Shown here: piece after piece, positions 52,916 to 63,893 of the stretch
Layout of the letters: each line of letters starts with the position of its first letter
How positions within the stretch are numbered: position 1 is the stretch's first letter
Source of the DNA: Paramyrothecium sp. XJ0827
Lineage: Eukaryota; Ascomycota; Sordariomycetes; Hypocreales; Stachybotryaceae
DNA length: 64,000 nt
NCBI GenBank assembly: GCA_020881915.1
Contig: JAJFPB010000008.1
Location: 2,542,001 to 2,606,000 of the forward strand
Reading direction: 5' to 3'
Made by a program: the position numbers and the translations under genes
The notes under the pieces: generated by a model
Told to the model about the DNA's origin: nothing
The model's database searches: none
The model's input: the letters and a program-made list of their open reading frames with translations, nothing else

Positions 52916-53894
52916 CTAGCCTGAGCTTGCGGACTTCGAGGCGATGTAGCTGTCAAACTCGTCCTTGTTCCGCGTCTGCACATAGACGGATCCAGGGCCG
53001 GTGAACCGACAGACAAGGCCTTCGCCAGTCTTGAGGCCAGTCATGGACCCGCCACCGGCCTTCTCGATGCGGTAGTCGCAGCTCCAAGCGACCAGGTGGC
53101 CGTTGTCTACAATGTGCTGCTCACCGGGACGAAGCTGTACCCGTTAGTATCGGTGTAAACAACTCAAAACAATTGAAATGTATGGGGAGCGAAGAACGTA
53201 CATCGAGCCGATCGACGGCACCAAAACTCGTCAACCAGATAATTCCCTGGCCTCCCAGGCGGTAGACGAAGAGGTCTTCACCCGAGAACATGGACTTGGT
53301 GAAACCCTGTGCTTTTGTCTCCCTGACGACGTCGGCAGTGCACGCCAGGAATGCGTCTTTGCCGATTGTCCAGGCCTGGCGGCCATCGACATGCAGCGAG
53401 ATGATGTCGCCGAAGAGAGTTGGTCCGAGAGCGACGCGACCGGGCCCAACATATGTCGATTCGGCCATGTCGCCACCAGTGAAGAGCTTCTTCATGGAGA
53501 ACTTGACCTTGCCCGTGAGCTGTACCGTGCCGGCCATGTGGATCATGGCGCCCGGCTTGGACCGAACGCTGGCGCCCTGCTGCAGGTCCACGGTCAGCAC
53601 GGCGTTGGTGTCGCGGTGGGTGACGCTGTAGGTGCCGCCGTGGAACGCGCCGTTGTCGCTTGGGTGCAGCGGGACACCGGTCTGCGGAGGCGGAGGCACG
53701 TGGTGGCCGCCATGTTGCTGCAACTGCTGTTGATGCTGGGGCTGTTGATGCTGCAGCTGCTGCTGTTGGTGCGGTGGTTGATACTGGGGGCCGCCGGGAG
53801 GAGGAGAGAACTGCGGCTGCTGATACTGCTGGGGATGGGGAGGGACAGGAGGAGGAGGATAGCTCCCCTGTGGCGGCTGCTGCTGATAGGACAT
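52916..53894 (-). CDS. AIM24-family protein with Pro/Gln-rich N-terminus
   Basis: Two exons (53894-53202, 53134-52916) give 303 residues. Residues 1-85 are low-complexity, rich in Gln, Pro and His (MSYQQQPPQGSYPPPPVPPH). The rest is the AIM24/TIGR00266 beta-helix-like domain: GGTYSVTHRDTNAVLTVDLQ, GASVRSKPGAMIHMAGTVQL, STYVGPGRVALGPTLFGDII, GKDAFLACTADV, EDLFVYRLGGQGIIWLTSFG, then across the intron LRPGEQHIVDNGHLVAWSCD and the C-terminal FTGPGSVYVQTRN. Yeast Aim24 is mitochondrial and affects inner-membrane organisation. This form, with a Pro-rich head instead of a presequence, is probably cytosolic. Reliable as a family call; function unknown. Confidence 0.88.
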
Positions 53895-55080
53895 GTTTTC
53901 GGATTGAGGAACTGGATAAATGCACTTGTCAGATCTTGCGAGGAGACTCGTAAGGCTGCCCCTCGAAGGAGTGACGACGGTTTATAAGGCGAGCCCTTAT
54001 GTCACAGCGGGTCCAAAGTGCAATTTGGAGCTGAGCCTCGAGCTAGCCCCAAGGCCAATAAGACAAGCTCGCCGCGTAGCGTGTAAGAGGAGCCGTTGGT
54101 GCCGCTAGGAGCCTCTGGGCAAGGACCGGTGCCCGAGCAAAGCCAAGCTGCGCCCCGCAGTCAGCAGAGTCAGCCTTGGCGCTGTGGCGGAGCCCTCAAG
54201 TCCACTTCCGCTGCTTCGAATGCTTGATCTTGACTGGCTTGCTAGGGTCCAGCCGCAATCCTTTGGAGGGGTTGGCTGCTCCTCATCTCCGCATTCATGA
54301 TCAGGGTCCCATGAACTAACGCAAGCTTGCCTGGGCCAGGAAGCTACATGGTTGCAATTTGGAAGCCTAGCAACGGTCGCCCTAGTCAATTGCTCCTGAG
54401 AGCGGCTAGATAGGTCCCCAAAATAGGCAGCGTAGAGATCGTCGCTTCAGTGCCGTGTAATCCATCATCCCGGGCCAGTGGTACTGTGAAACCCAAATCT
54501 CAGGCAACGTTTGACAAAACTCGCAACTTTTGATTCCGAATACAGTAAGTTTTTTCGAGGGCCGCAAATCTCTCCGCCGAAACGGGCGAGCGGCGTGAGA
54601 TGCCTCGACTTCAACCCAGGCAGCGCTTTCTCCGTTGCGACCTATTAGCTGACAAGCTATCTATCCACATCATGTTCGTGGCCATCGCTTCCTAGCATTG
54701 GTTCCAAGATCATTTTCCTGCATTACTAGAGAATTAGTTTATAGATGCAGAAACGCGACAAGCTCGTTCGTTGGGTACCGGAGGATATGCACAAAGACCT
54801 TGAAGCTAAAGCTTGGCGAAGGATGACTAGGGGCTACACTGTAGAGAAACCCTGTCGTGGCTCTTCATATGCTGCAATTACTGTGGCGCCAATAGATAAA
54901 TGAATCAAGATACATGAAAGCAGGTTTGTGGTGCAATGCCCGAGATTTCATACAGTTGTTGCAAGACTGTTTGCGAACGCATGAGTGTGTTCAAATGCAT
55001 CGTGGAGATGATGAATTCTACATGACAGTTTACAAAATTCTCATTACTGCCGCACTGGCCTCTTCTACTAGTTTATGCAA
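53895..55080. other. Intergenic
   Basis: 1.2 kb. No gene or repeat is supported. Confidence 0.35.
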
Positions 55081-55215
55081 TCACAAAGTCGTAGCAACGC
55101 CATAGAGCACAGCAGCGACCACGGCAGAACCCAGAACAGGTAAAGGCCACGCCGTTGCACCGATGGGCACAGCGCTTGTTAGGCAGGGAGAGACCCCTGC
55201 GCCTGGATGCTGAGG
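55081..55215 (-). pseudogene. Decayed 3' fragment of the GPI-type gene at 63193-63765
   Basis: On the minus strand the last frame reads SAVPIGATAWPLPVLGSAVV, then AAVLYGVATTL and TGA, matching GAVPIGAAARPSGVLGSAVA and AAAVFFGAVMAL of the gene at 63193. DNA identity extends a little further upstream (gcgcaggggtctctccctgcctaacaagcgc versus gtgcaggagcctctccccgtcccaacaggcgc, each shown in part). Several differences are C-to-T or G-to-A, one creating a TAA. No matching 5' part is found here. A partial duplication, later mutated, is the simplest explanation. Confidence 0.65.
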
Positions 55216-56091
55216 TATGCAAAACGGCTTTTCCATTAGACCGGCTATTAATACATTTATAAGAAGGATTAAGATTGCTGATCATTTGTCGCGTTGTGGT
55301 CTGAAAAGATTTTTGACATAAAGACAACTTCATCTGCGCGACCTGAGCAATAAGCCTCGTTGTGGGAGCATGAGATCAGCAGTCCTAAAATTTAATTGAA
55401 CTTTCTAGAAAAGAAATTGCGAAAAGGGCAGAACAGCTTATGGACTGCTGCTACTAGCTCATCAATCCTTGAATGAGCTGACGTGTTAAAAGATGTGTTC
55501 AGCCTTTTTTTTTCCATTGCCGTGACATTGTGGGCGTTTTCGGGTCATACCAGCTGAGATGCTCATGTTGCATATACTTCTACCGATAAGAGAAGGTCAG
55601 AGATCCATGAAAATCTCATTCTTGCATCCAGTGACGATCAAGATCATCCCTTCACATTGGCTTGCCCCGGTACTCTAGTACGATGGACTTGTTGAAGGAT
55701 ATGAAAATTGACATGAACACGATTTTGCCACTGCTAGTTGGACAAATGACATCCTAGGTTGTATACCGCATGGAATGTTTTACCGCCTTGGCACTGAGAT
55801 CAGTCTGCAGGAATAGAATTGGCTCTGAAGAAGACTGCATTTGCGGTTCTTAAACTTGTGATACTGGCGCTGACAGACATACGAAAGTCTGTCTGGGCCA
55901 TAAAAGACGGGGAAGGGAGCCTGCTATTTCAGTGTGAAACGATCAAAATTGAAAGAAGGCTATCGACTCGGTTAAAGACTCCGGCGTGAAGCCCTTATGT
56001 GGCATGATCAAACCATTATATCCGCCCAATCTGCCCCGAAAACTGGATTGCGGCCACGACAAGGTAGAGTCCGAATGTGGATGCCCAAAGA
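55216..56091. other. Intergenic
   Basis: No supported feature. Confidence 0.35.
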
Positions 56092-56838
56092 TTAAGAGAT
56101 GAATGTCATACATCGGCAAGTCCATTTCTCCCATGCTTCAACGCCATTATACCACCTCAGGTCTAGTACGATGGCATCTTGATCGCTCAGGGGCGACTGT
56201 GTAGCGCCTTCGCGTCCAGCACGAGATTTCATCTGTCTATGTGCTCGCGAGGTAGGAAAGCATAACGGGAGACGATGCAAACAGGTTTTCCGAGACAAAA
56301 GGAAGCAGGTGCAATGCTCTGGAAATCGATCGGCAGGGTCGCTCTTCAAAGCATGCACCAAAAATCCAGACCCAATAGGCCTATACCACTTTGTGAAGTC
56401 ATCAATGCAATTGTTTTTTCCCCCGAAGCGCACGCAACGACTCTCGCGAAACTGCGTGATATTTATTTGGACAACTGTTTGTCGATTCAACGACAAGCAA
56501 ACTAGCATAGCCTCCCAGGGTGTTGATGGCGTATCTGGTCTAGAGCCTTTGGTGTGATTCATTTCGGGGCCATTGCCCCCCTGGAAGAGCAAGTGGTTGA
56601 TGAACATGCCAAGAGGCATAGCCTTGTCAATCCAGTCAAGAAGACAACAGCTGACTCGGTTTGTACAGTCAACTAGTACCAATACATTCTTATCATACAC
56701 GCGAGAATGGTTTTGGTCGAACCGGCTATCGGAGACAGTCTGATCTTGATATGTTGGGATGTGCCTTTTTATTAGGAGCTGTGCAGCCAGTTTAACACCT
56801 TGACTGGCCGTAACTCCGTACACGCACGGCATCTCCAT
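56092..56838 (-). CDS. Unassigned open frame, 248 aa
   Basis: Frame of 249 codons from ATG 56838 without a recognised motif. It is Cys-, Arg- and Ser-rich with pieces such as NVLVLVDCTNRVSCCLLDWI that look protein-like, but overall composition is not clearly that of a real gene. It may be a remnant or a chance frame. Listed because it is the only long frame in a 2-kb stretch. Confidence 0.25.
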   Translation of the reverse strand: MEMPCVYGVTASQGVKLAAQLLIKRHIPTYQDQTVSDSRFDQNHSRVYDKNVLVLVDCTNRVSCCLLDWIDKAMPLGMFINHLLFQGGNGPEMNHTKGSRPDTPSTPWEAMLVCLSLNRQTVVQINITQFRESRCVRFGGKNNCIDDFTKWYRPIGSGFLVHALKSDPADRFPEHCTCFLLSRKTCLHRLPLCFPTSRAHRQMKSRAGREGATQSPLSDQDAIVLDLRWYNGVEAWEKWTCRCMTFIS

Positions 56839-57092
56839 TCATGCTAACTAACTGAGGCTAGCGTTCCGTGGTGAAGGCTTTAGCTTCAAGCCCCGGGTCA
56901 GTAAATCTGATAACGCCAGAAGACGTGAAAAGCGGACCAAGGGACAACCCCACGTCTTGAAGAGGAGCCATTGCGCAGAGGCAGTTCCGGAAGGATTACC
57001 TCTTCCAATCTACGGCTACACCTAACCTTCGCTTCGAGGAACAGGAGCTTGAGCTACGTCGTCTCCACAAGGACATTCGCCTCTTGCACGTC

Positions 57093-58580
57093 ATGGTCAA
57101 TCGCGGTCGCCCGTCGAAAGATTGCTTGCCATGTAGAAAGCGGAAACTCAAGGTAGGTGGTGCTCGGTCCAGCCCGCCGTGAACCCTTCTACATGATCTA
57201 GGCGGTCCTACAACGTGCTGATATGCCGGAATACAGTGTGACTTGAAACCGATGCAATGCGGCCAGTGCTGTAGGGCGCAAATCCACTGCCATGGATACC
57301 GCAACGAGGGTGACCTGTGCTTTCGAGACGACACGGCCCTTGCCGCACGGAAGGTCCAAGCCCGACAAACCCGAGCTCAGCCGCAATTGGCCTCGCTGCA
57401 ACTAGATTGGCATATCCGCTGTCGAGAGGCCTTTTTGTCCTTATATGTTACTAGGTTCTCGCACAGCTGTACATCGCTGCCAACGCTATATGCGCGGGCT
57501 CCCAGTGCTGGCCCTCTGTCTCGCAGCGTCGATGCTGTTAGCCTCGCGTTCGCAGCATTGGAGTTCAACAGTGATGAAGTTCGGGGACTCGCAACCAAAA
57601 CATATGTGTTAGCAATCCAGAGCGTCTGTCAGGCCTTGGCAGATGTACAGCTATCTTCGGGCGACGAAACTCTGCAATCTGTCCTGCTCCTCGACCTCTT
57701 CGAGAAGATGATGAATCGAGGCCCACCTGATCCTCAATCCTCGTGGGTCAGTCATGTAAGGGGGGCGCTGACACTGATCGAGACGCAAGACAACATCGAA
57801 TTCTCCAATCCCATCACCCGTCAACTCGCCAGTCGCGTCATGATCGCCGCGACCGTCAGTCATGGAGCGACCCAGCTGCCAGTCCCGGATGCCTTGGTGG
57901 AATTACGGCAGAGGCTCTTTGGATTACCGCTGGACGTAGACTCCACCTTGATAGGATTGCTGTTGGATCTGATAAAATTGCGAGCTAGCATCCGCAGCGC
58001 CGATCAAGAACCCAGCGCCATTGCTCGAAAAGCAAGGGAGCTGGATGATATCGTGGCTGGCATGCAAGAAGGCCTACCTCAAGCTTGGGAACCGGAGACT
58101 ATACCCGACATCAACCTCAACCCGCGCGTCTACAGCTGCTATTACGACATGTACCCGAGTCACACTGCAGCCCAGGCCGCGAACATGCTGCGACTGCTTC
58201 GACTTGAAACCCACAACATCATTCGAAACCATGACGCCGAAGCATGGGACGGTGCCACTGAGGCGATAAACGCGACCGCGCGGAAAATCTGCGACTCGGT
58301 GCCGCAATTCATCCTACCGAATGCTTGGCCAGATGGTGGAGAGCACTTCTCGGCCCTGCAGAGGTTGCGGTGCATAGCGATGCTGACGCCTCTCTACACA
58401 GCCGCTCAACTATCCACAGAACAGCGCATGCGGGGTTGGGTGTGCGACTCCATGGAGTTCGTTGCTGAGGTTGGCAATCTGAAGATAGCGAGTGATGTTG
58501 CGGGAATCTTGAGATCAGGAAAAGATGTGGAGCATTGGACCATCTGCGCGATGACTGGGAGCTATGCAATGACAGCATGA
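57093..58580 (+). CDS. Zn(II)2Cys6 fungal transcription factor
   Basis: Two exons (57093-57152, 57237-58580) give 467 residues. Intron 1 (84 bp) splits the zinc cluster. Exon 1 reads MVNRGRPSKDCLPCRKRKLK, and exon 2 continues with CDLKPMQCGQCCRAQIHCHG, together C-x2-C-x6-C-x6-C-x2-C-x6-C. The middle-homology region follows (VDAVSLAFAALEFNSDEVRG, LSSGDETLQSVLLLDLFEKM), typical of the fungal_trans_2/DUF3468 class. The first in-frame ATG upstream of the cluster is used. It may control the EthD, SDR and NmrA-like genes to its right, which form a plausible small cluster (inference from position). Confidence 0.88.
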
Positions 58581-58779
58581 ACGGAATGATTCTCGGCGCT
58601 TGAATACTCCCGGTCTTCGTTTCACCTTGCAAGATGGACTTTGCCAGGCCGTATCGGTTTTTTAGGTGGGGAATATTTCAGGGTTAAACTGTCGGCACCA
58701 ACGAGACATAACGGCTCGCTGTCAAACGTTTCCAGACATATCCTGTGTCCACTTTTACCATGGTGCTTCTAAGAGTTCT

Positions 58780-59109
58780 CTAACCAACCTGAACAACTCG
58801 TACCAATTCTCCCACTAGCACAATAGGCTTGACATTGCTGTAGTTGCTCACATCGTTTGCCATCTCCTCTCCTGCCGCGTCCGCTAGTGCTGCCTTTAAA
58901 GCTTCTGGGCTCTCCAACTCAATCACTCCGTAGAACGCGAACGGTAGGGGTGACTGGTCTTCGTTTGGCGCAAACTTCGAGATTGACCATCGTTTGAGGC
59001 CGTACTTGGTCCAGTGCTTTTGCATCAGGGGCATGTGGAATGTTTCGTAGTACTCCAGGTTGTACTTTGCACTGGGTTCGTTGGGGTAGAGAAATGTCAG
59101 GGTGGCCAT
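58780..59109 (-). CDS. EthD-domain protein
   Basis: Single exon, 109 residues from ATG 59109. The EthD dimeric ferredoxin-like barrel is recognised by FLYPNEPSAKYNLEYYETFH, HMPLMQKHWTKYGLKRW and the terminal SNVKPIVLVGELVRVV. Such proteins occur in polyketide and catabolic clusters as small decarboxylases, cyclases or helper proteins. The substrate is unknown. It lies 200 bp from, and convergent with, a Zn2Cys6 regulator. An upstream in-frame extension to 59166 lacks family similarity and is not used. Confidence 0.88.
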   Translation of the reverse strand: MATLTFLYPNEPSAKYNLEYYETFHMPLMQKHWTKYGLKRWSISKFAPNEDQSPLPFAFYGVIELESPEALKAALADAAGEEMANDVSNYSNVKPIVLVGELVRVVQVG

Positions 59110-59869
59110 TTCGGCTGAGGAAGATTGCGACTGGTTAGGACAATGTGAGCTGCGAGCACAAGACAACTTGGAATATGGCCGTGAGTCTCTGAGAGGCTGA
59201 AGCCATATTTGTAAGGAGTGTTATATGCAGGCAAGGACAGTCTGTCTTTGATACCTGCTTCTCCAGAGGCATCCACTCCGTTGCTGAACCTTGTGATCAC
59301 CTAGCTCGTCCGTAATGAGGTTAGCCTTCCGGAGTAATGAGGCTATTTTGTAAGAAGCAGGGCATCCCCCCACAGCTTAAAACTATATGGGCTAGCCAAC
59401 ATTGCTTCCTACGGTGTCTTATCCTGGCCCAGCCCGAGGAATCTTTGCCTTTCATCCATTTGTGGGTTTGCCGTGCCGCCTTGGGCATCAAAACATTTGT
59501 CACAAACACAGTGGCAGCACCTTTTAACTTGTGTTGCTAACAGTGCCTAGGCTAATATTCAGCCTCGGACAACGATGCTCTCCATTATGAGCCACAATAT
59601 ACCGACAACAAATGAAGCAATCACAACTATTACATACGACAGACCTAGAGAGCATGTTTGGGAAGCCCGACATTCAATTTTGTCGTTAAACACTTTAATT
59701 CTCTCGCGGAGTCTTGATGACCAGATATCTTTTAGCGCCACATTCCGATGTGCAAATAAAGCCAGTCCCTTCGACGAAATGAACAGATCTCGTCATCGCC
59801 CGGTCCTTGCATATAGTCCCCTTGCAATTAGAAAGTTCTCGACCTTACTCCCTGCTCCCCCTCCATGTC
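59110..59869. other. Intergenic between EthD and SDR genes
   Basis: Both neighbours are on the minus strand. Contains the EthD promoter and SDR 3' flank. No other feature. Confidence 0.35.
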
Positions 59870-60616
59870 TTACCAGCCAGAGTGAGGTTCATCAGCAACG
59901 AAGGTGCCGGTTAACTTCTTCGGGTCCCCTGTCGTGGCGGCGCGAACGATGGCCTTGGCACCTTCGCTGGCGTCTTTCATCCCTTGACCACCGGTGAACC
60001 GCGTACGGCACATACCGGGAGCCGCTGCAATGACCGCGATGTTGTCTTTAGCGAATTTGCCTGACTGGGCGACGGTGATCATGTTAAGAGCTGCCTTGCT
60101 GCTACGGTATTCAGGCACAAACCACGCGTTTGCGTTGAATTCGTAGCCTTCTTCCCCCGCCATAGTGATCAGACCTATACCAGATGAGACGTTGACGATG
60201 CGGCGGTCTGGATACGTCGATGCCTGTATCAACGGGAGGAACATGTCGGTTACCACTGCCACGCCAAAGACATTGACCTCAAATATCTGCCGGTACCGAC
60301 TGCGCACGGTTGCCTCGGGCGCCTCACCCAGTCCTGCATTATTTATCAGGATATCTAGGTGACCAAACTGTTCAAACACCGTCTTGGCGGCTGCTGCGAC
60401 GGATTCGTCATCTGTCACATCGATAGCCACTGGCGTCAGGGCCGTTCTATCCGCCGCAACCGTCTGCAGCGCCTGGAGAGCAGACTCTGCCTTCGCAGCA
60501 GTGCGTGCACCAACAAGCACATGATACTTGCCCGAGCTTACAAGCTGCTCTGCGGTAGCGTAGCCAATACCCTGGTTGGCACCAGTAATGAGGACCAAGG
60601 CTTTGGGTGATGTCAT
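59870..60616 (-). CDS. Short-chain dehydrogenase/reductase
   Basis: Single exon, 248 residues, standard for classical SDRs. Cofactor motif TGANQGIG at residues 11-18, NNAGLG at about 91-96, catalytic Ser in NVSSGIGLI and the catalytic YxxxK in PEYRSSKAALN. The C-terminus has AAAPGMCRTRFTGGQG, as in carbonyl-reductase-like fungal members. It reduces or oxidises a carbonyl/hydroxyl group with NAD(P)H; substrate unknown. It is preceded by the EthD gene and followed by an NmrA-like reductase, so a shared pathway is possible. Confidence 0.92.
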   Translation of the reverse strand: MTSPKALVLITGANQGIGYATAEQLVSSGKYHVLVGARTAAKAESALQALQTVAADRTALTPVAIDVTDDESVAAAAKTVFEQFGHLDILINNAGLGEAPEATVRSRYRQIFEVNVFGVAVVTDMFLPLIQASTYPDRRIVNVSSGIGLITMAGEEGYEFNANAWFVPEYRSSKAALNMITVAQSGKFAKDNIAVIAAAPGMCRTRFTGGQGMKDASEGAKAIVRAATTGDPKKLTGTFVADEPHSGW

Positions 60617-61778
60617 CTCGTAAAGAGTTCGTAACGGAGAATTATAAAAGCGTTAGGATCCCGTCGGTTGGTGTTCTTCTTTGACTTGTGGAGGGGCACT
60701 CAACAACCTGATCGAGTTGTCGAAGCAGTTCATCAAGTAACGTGCTGTTTGTATATAGAGAATATCTCAGGATTTCGACTTATTATATATCTCATACTGT
60801 TACAAATTGTCTCACTGCACTGTGGCTAATTATAGCGGTTGCCACTCTCGAATCTTGCGGCTCCGGAAGGCTAGCCAAATTAGCTCAACAGCTCGTCCAC
60901 GCATATGTACAAGACTATCGTGGATTGAGATTCAGACCCGACATTGGCTTGGATGAAGTGTGTGAGGGTATGCAGGTTCTTATATTTCCAAGTGCAATGA
61001 GACATGATAAACGGCATATGCCAAAGTGCATGCTTCTACGAGCTCCATATAACTCGGCTCTTCCTTTTCAATATTCACCGGGCAACATGCTCTGTTGAGA
61101 GCTATAGGGGTTCAATGTATGATACCGCTATTCGTATTAATTCTCAAAGAACCGTACACGTAGTTTGAGACGAAATTTTACGATGAAACTTATTAGTTGC
61201 TTTCGCAAAGACGTGCTGCACACAAGCTTGACCAATGGTAAAGAGCTAAGACACGGTAAGAATCCCCACTACTACGGGCTAGAATGCAACTCCTCCTTGT
61301 AGATAAGTTCATGGCTTATTTACTATACAGGGATGAAGGCTCAAAGCACTCATACATGCAGCCGTCAATCGGGCTAAAGAAGCTCGAACTCCACTGTCGG
61401 TCGCTTACCGACGCGAGAACCGACTTCGTGTCGGCGAGGTCGGCACTCATAATAATGACCCCTGTTCAGCCCCAACCACATGGACCATTTTGCAGCCTCA
61501 AGACCCATTTCCGGAAGGCTAGCTCTTTCTAGTAAGTCGAATCTCGACGTATTGTCGGTCAGCTTATCAAAACATTAGGCTGGTCAGCTCATAAATCAGA
61601 ACTTAAACCTTATTTCGTCAGCACTTTATTTTGGAGTTCATTTGATCTTTTGCTAGATTGATGACTCCAAAGGGAACCTAAAGATCTATTTCAAGCTCGC
61701 CATTCCCCCTTATTTGATCCCCGAGAGGCTACCAGCCAAGGCTTTTCCTCCCCAGATCACTGCGAGCTTTGGCCTATC
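60617..61778. other. Divergent intergenic region
   Basis: 1.2 kb between the SDR (-) and NmrA-like (+) genes. Short frames only. It contains both promoters, but no clear elements were found. Confidence 0.35.
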
Positions 61779-62808
61779 ATGACGCAAGCGTGCGCTCAAA
61801 GCCAAGCTGATGGGCTCACCAACCATATTCGAAAGGTTGCCATTGTCGGTGTATGTTTTTTCATCTTGATTCTGGGAATCTTGGTCTGACAATTGTGGAA
61901 AGGCGGGCGGACAGATTGGAAGTGTCTTGACTGAGCACATTCTAGGGACGGGAAGACACGAGGTTACAGCTTTGACCCGCGCAGGGAGCAGTAGTGTCCT
62001 ACCGAAACAAGTCAAGATTGCTCGCATTGATTACGACGATGAAGATACCATTACTTCTGCTTTGGAGGGTCAGGACTTCCTCATCATCACGCTTTCCGTA
62101 ACTGCACCTGCAGACACGCACAGCAAACTTGTCAAGGCAGCTGCGAAAGCTGGCGTGCCATACGTCATGCCCAATTCCTATGCACTGAACTTTTACGACA
62201 GCGCGAGCATTCGTCAAGATATCCCTGTCACCCAGGTTGTGGTGGAGAGAATCGCAGAGGCTGAGCAGCTTGGACTGAAGTGCGTCACTCTCATTGTCGG
62301 GTTCTGGTATGAATACAGTCTCATAACGACGGAGAACATGTTTGGATTCAATCACAAAACCAAGAGTCTCACCATGTTTGATGATGGTAAACAGCGCATC
62401 CCAACATCTACATGGCAACAATGTGGCCGTGCAGTGGCTGCTTTGCTTAGCCTGAAGAGAAACCCGGACAACGCGAGCGACGAGTCGACAACGCTTTCCC
62501 GATTCGTCGACCGGCCCGCGTTCATCTCCAGCTTCAAAGTCAGCCAACGCGATATGCTCGACAGTGTAGAACGTGTCACTGGGACGGGGGATCAAGATTG
62601 GACCATTACCTACCAACCGGCCAAGGCTCGTTATGAAGAAGGGATCGCGGAATTGAGCCAAGGCAAAGAAGAAGGGTTTTACAAGTCCATGTTCTCTCGG
62701 GTGTTTTATGCTGCTGGCGACGCCGACTTTGAACCGGACAACGTGCTCTTGGGCTTGCCAGAGGAAGACTTGGACGAGGCAACAGCTAGGGCAATGTCGT
62801 GGCTCTGA
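61779..62808 (+). CDS. NmrA-like NAD(P)-binding protein / isoflavone-reductase-like
   Basis: Two exons (61779-61850, 61903-62808) give 325 residues. The intron splits the dinucleotide-binding glycine loop: exon 1 ends RKVAIVG and exon 2 begins AGGQIGSVLTEHILGTG, making the VGAGGQIG motif. The atypical SDR body follows, with TALTRAGSS, IDYDDEDTITSALEGQDFLI, PYVMPNSYALNFYDS and VGFWYEYSLITTE. The N-terminal 17 residues before the beta strand are not conserved. Members range from NADP sensors (NmrA) to reductases of aromatic natural products. Here a reductase role in the neighbouring EthD/SDR pathway is a guess. The splice frame is exact. Confidence 0.88.
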
Positions 62809-63192
62809 TCTTTCGGCACCAATTCATTCACGTATAACCCGCTGTCAAGATCATTCTTATAGTGTCCAAGAATTCAACCGTTAGCAGTAGGCATCTCTAA
62901 ATTTGCATTTTTCTGGGAAATGTTGATTTAAATTGAATGCTATGAGCCGAATTTGTCCAGCTTGTGTACCTGTAATGAGTCGCCTTCCCACTTATCCATA
63001 CATTGAAGGTGACCTCAATTTGAGAAATCTAAGTAAGGACATAGATATCATTAACATCGTTTAGTAGGGAGGTCTAATACCCAGAGCCGCAGGGTATTTG
63101 ACTTCTAAATGCTCAACGCTTGGAGTTACATGCTCGATGAACACCGCTCTCTATTTCTCCTATCAATCCACGTCTTCTGTCCGATGCTTGAA
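62809..63192. other. Convergent intergenic region
   Basis: 3' ends of the NmrA-like (+) and GPI-type (-) genes. No feature seen. Confidence 0.35.
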
Positions 63193-63765
63193 TCACAACG
63201 CCATGACAGCGCCAAAGAACACTGCAGCCGCCACAGCAGAACCCAGAACACCCGAAGGCCGCGCCGCCGCACCGATGGGCACAGCGCCTGTTGGGACGGG
63301 GAGAGGCTCCTGCACCTGCGTGCTGGTTTGGTTGTTCTGGGTGAAAAGCACAGTTCGAGTAGCCCGGCAGAGTTGTGACGAAAACGTGAGGCTCGCAGTT
63401 TCCGCACCGCAATCGGTCTGCTCGGCGGCCTTGGACTCGATGCCCTCGAACCACTCGGACACCGCTCCGGCGTAGCTGCTGTAGTCCGAGGACAGAGACG
63501 CGGGCGCGGTGATGGTGCAGGCGAAGGGCGTCTCTACCGACGTAACCCAATTGGCAAAGGCTGTGTTGGAAGGTTCTGGGAGCTCCAGGTTCGATATGAC
63601 GGAGGAGATACATATTTGCGCTTTGATCAGGTCACTTTGTTCGTCGCGGCGGCCAACAGTATCCTCGTCCTGGTGCCGGGCGTACTCAAATCCAATTGGT
63701 AGGATTTGGGCGCCGACTGAGGCTACGAGGACGAGACTCGTTGTCAGATGCAGCGGAGTATGCAT
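63193..63765 (-). CDS. Secreted GPI-anchored-type protein, 190 aa
   Basis: Single exon, 190 residues. Signal peptide at 1-19 (MHTPLHLTTSLVLVASVGA). The mature part has four cysteines (AQICISS, FACTIT, TDCGAE, QLCRAT), helical segments and a TLFTQNNQT-like stalk rich in Thr, Gln and Pro. The last 20 residues are hydrophobic (GVLGSAVAAAVFFGAVMAL) after small residues, as a GPI-attachment signal would be. It is probably a plasma-membrane or wall protein of unknown function. A decayed copy of its last 40 codons lies at 55081-55215. A TATA-like box lies about 125 bp upstream. Confidence 0.82.
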   Translation of the reverse strand: MHTPLHLTTSLVLVASVGAQILPIGFEYARHQDEDTVGRRDEQSDLIKAQICISSVISNLELPEPSNTAFANWVTSVETPFACTITAPASLSSDYSSYAGAVSEWFEGIESKAAEQTDCGAETASLTFSSQLCRATRTVLFTQNNQTSTQVQEPLPVPTGAVPIGAAARPSGVLGSAVAAAVFFGAVMAL

Positions 63766-63886
63766 TTTGAGTTTTGTTTTAAAAGATGATGTTGGATTGA
63801 GATGTGATCAAGAAGTGATGGGTCCAGGTCGAGTTTGGAAGTTTTTTGCCGTTTTACGACAAGTGGGCAATGAGGCATGGCCATGC

Positions 63887-63893
63887 ATTTATA
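63887..63893 (-). promoter_or_regulatory. TATA box of the GPI-type gene
   Basis: TATAAAT on the minus strand, 122-128 bp upstream of ATG 63765. Confidence 0.45.

Noticed and set aside
53178..53987. 269-codon plus-strand frame opposite the AIM24 gene
   Set aside because: Antisense shadow created by the GC-rich, low-complexity AIM24 coding sequence; it has no domain.
61999..62661. 220-codon minus-strand frame opposite the NmrA-like gene
   Set aside because: Antisense shadow; the plus strand carries a complete, spliced family member.
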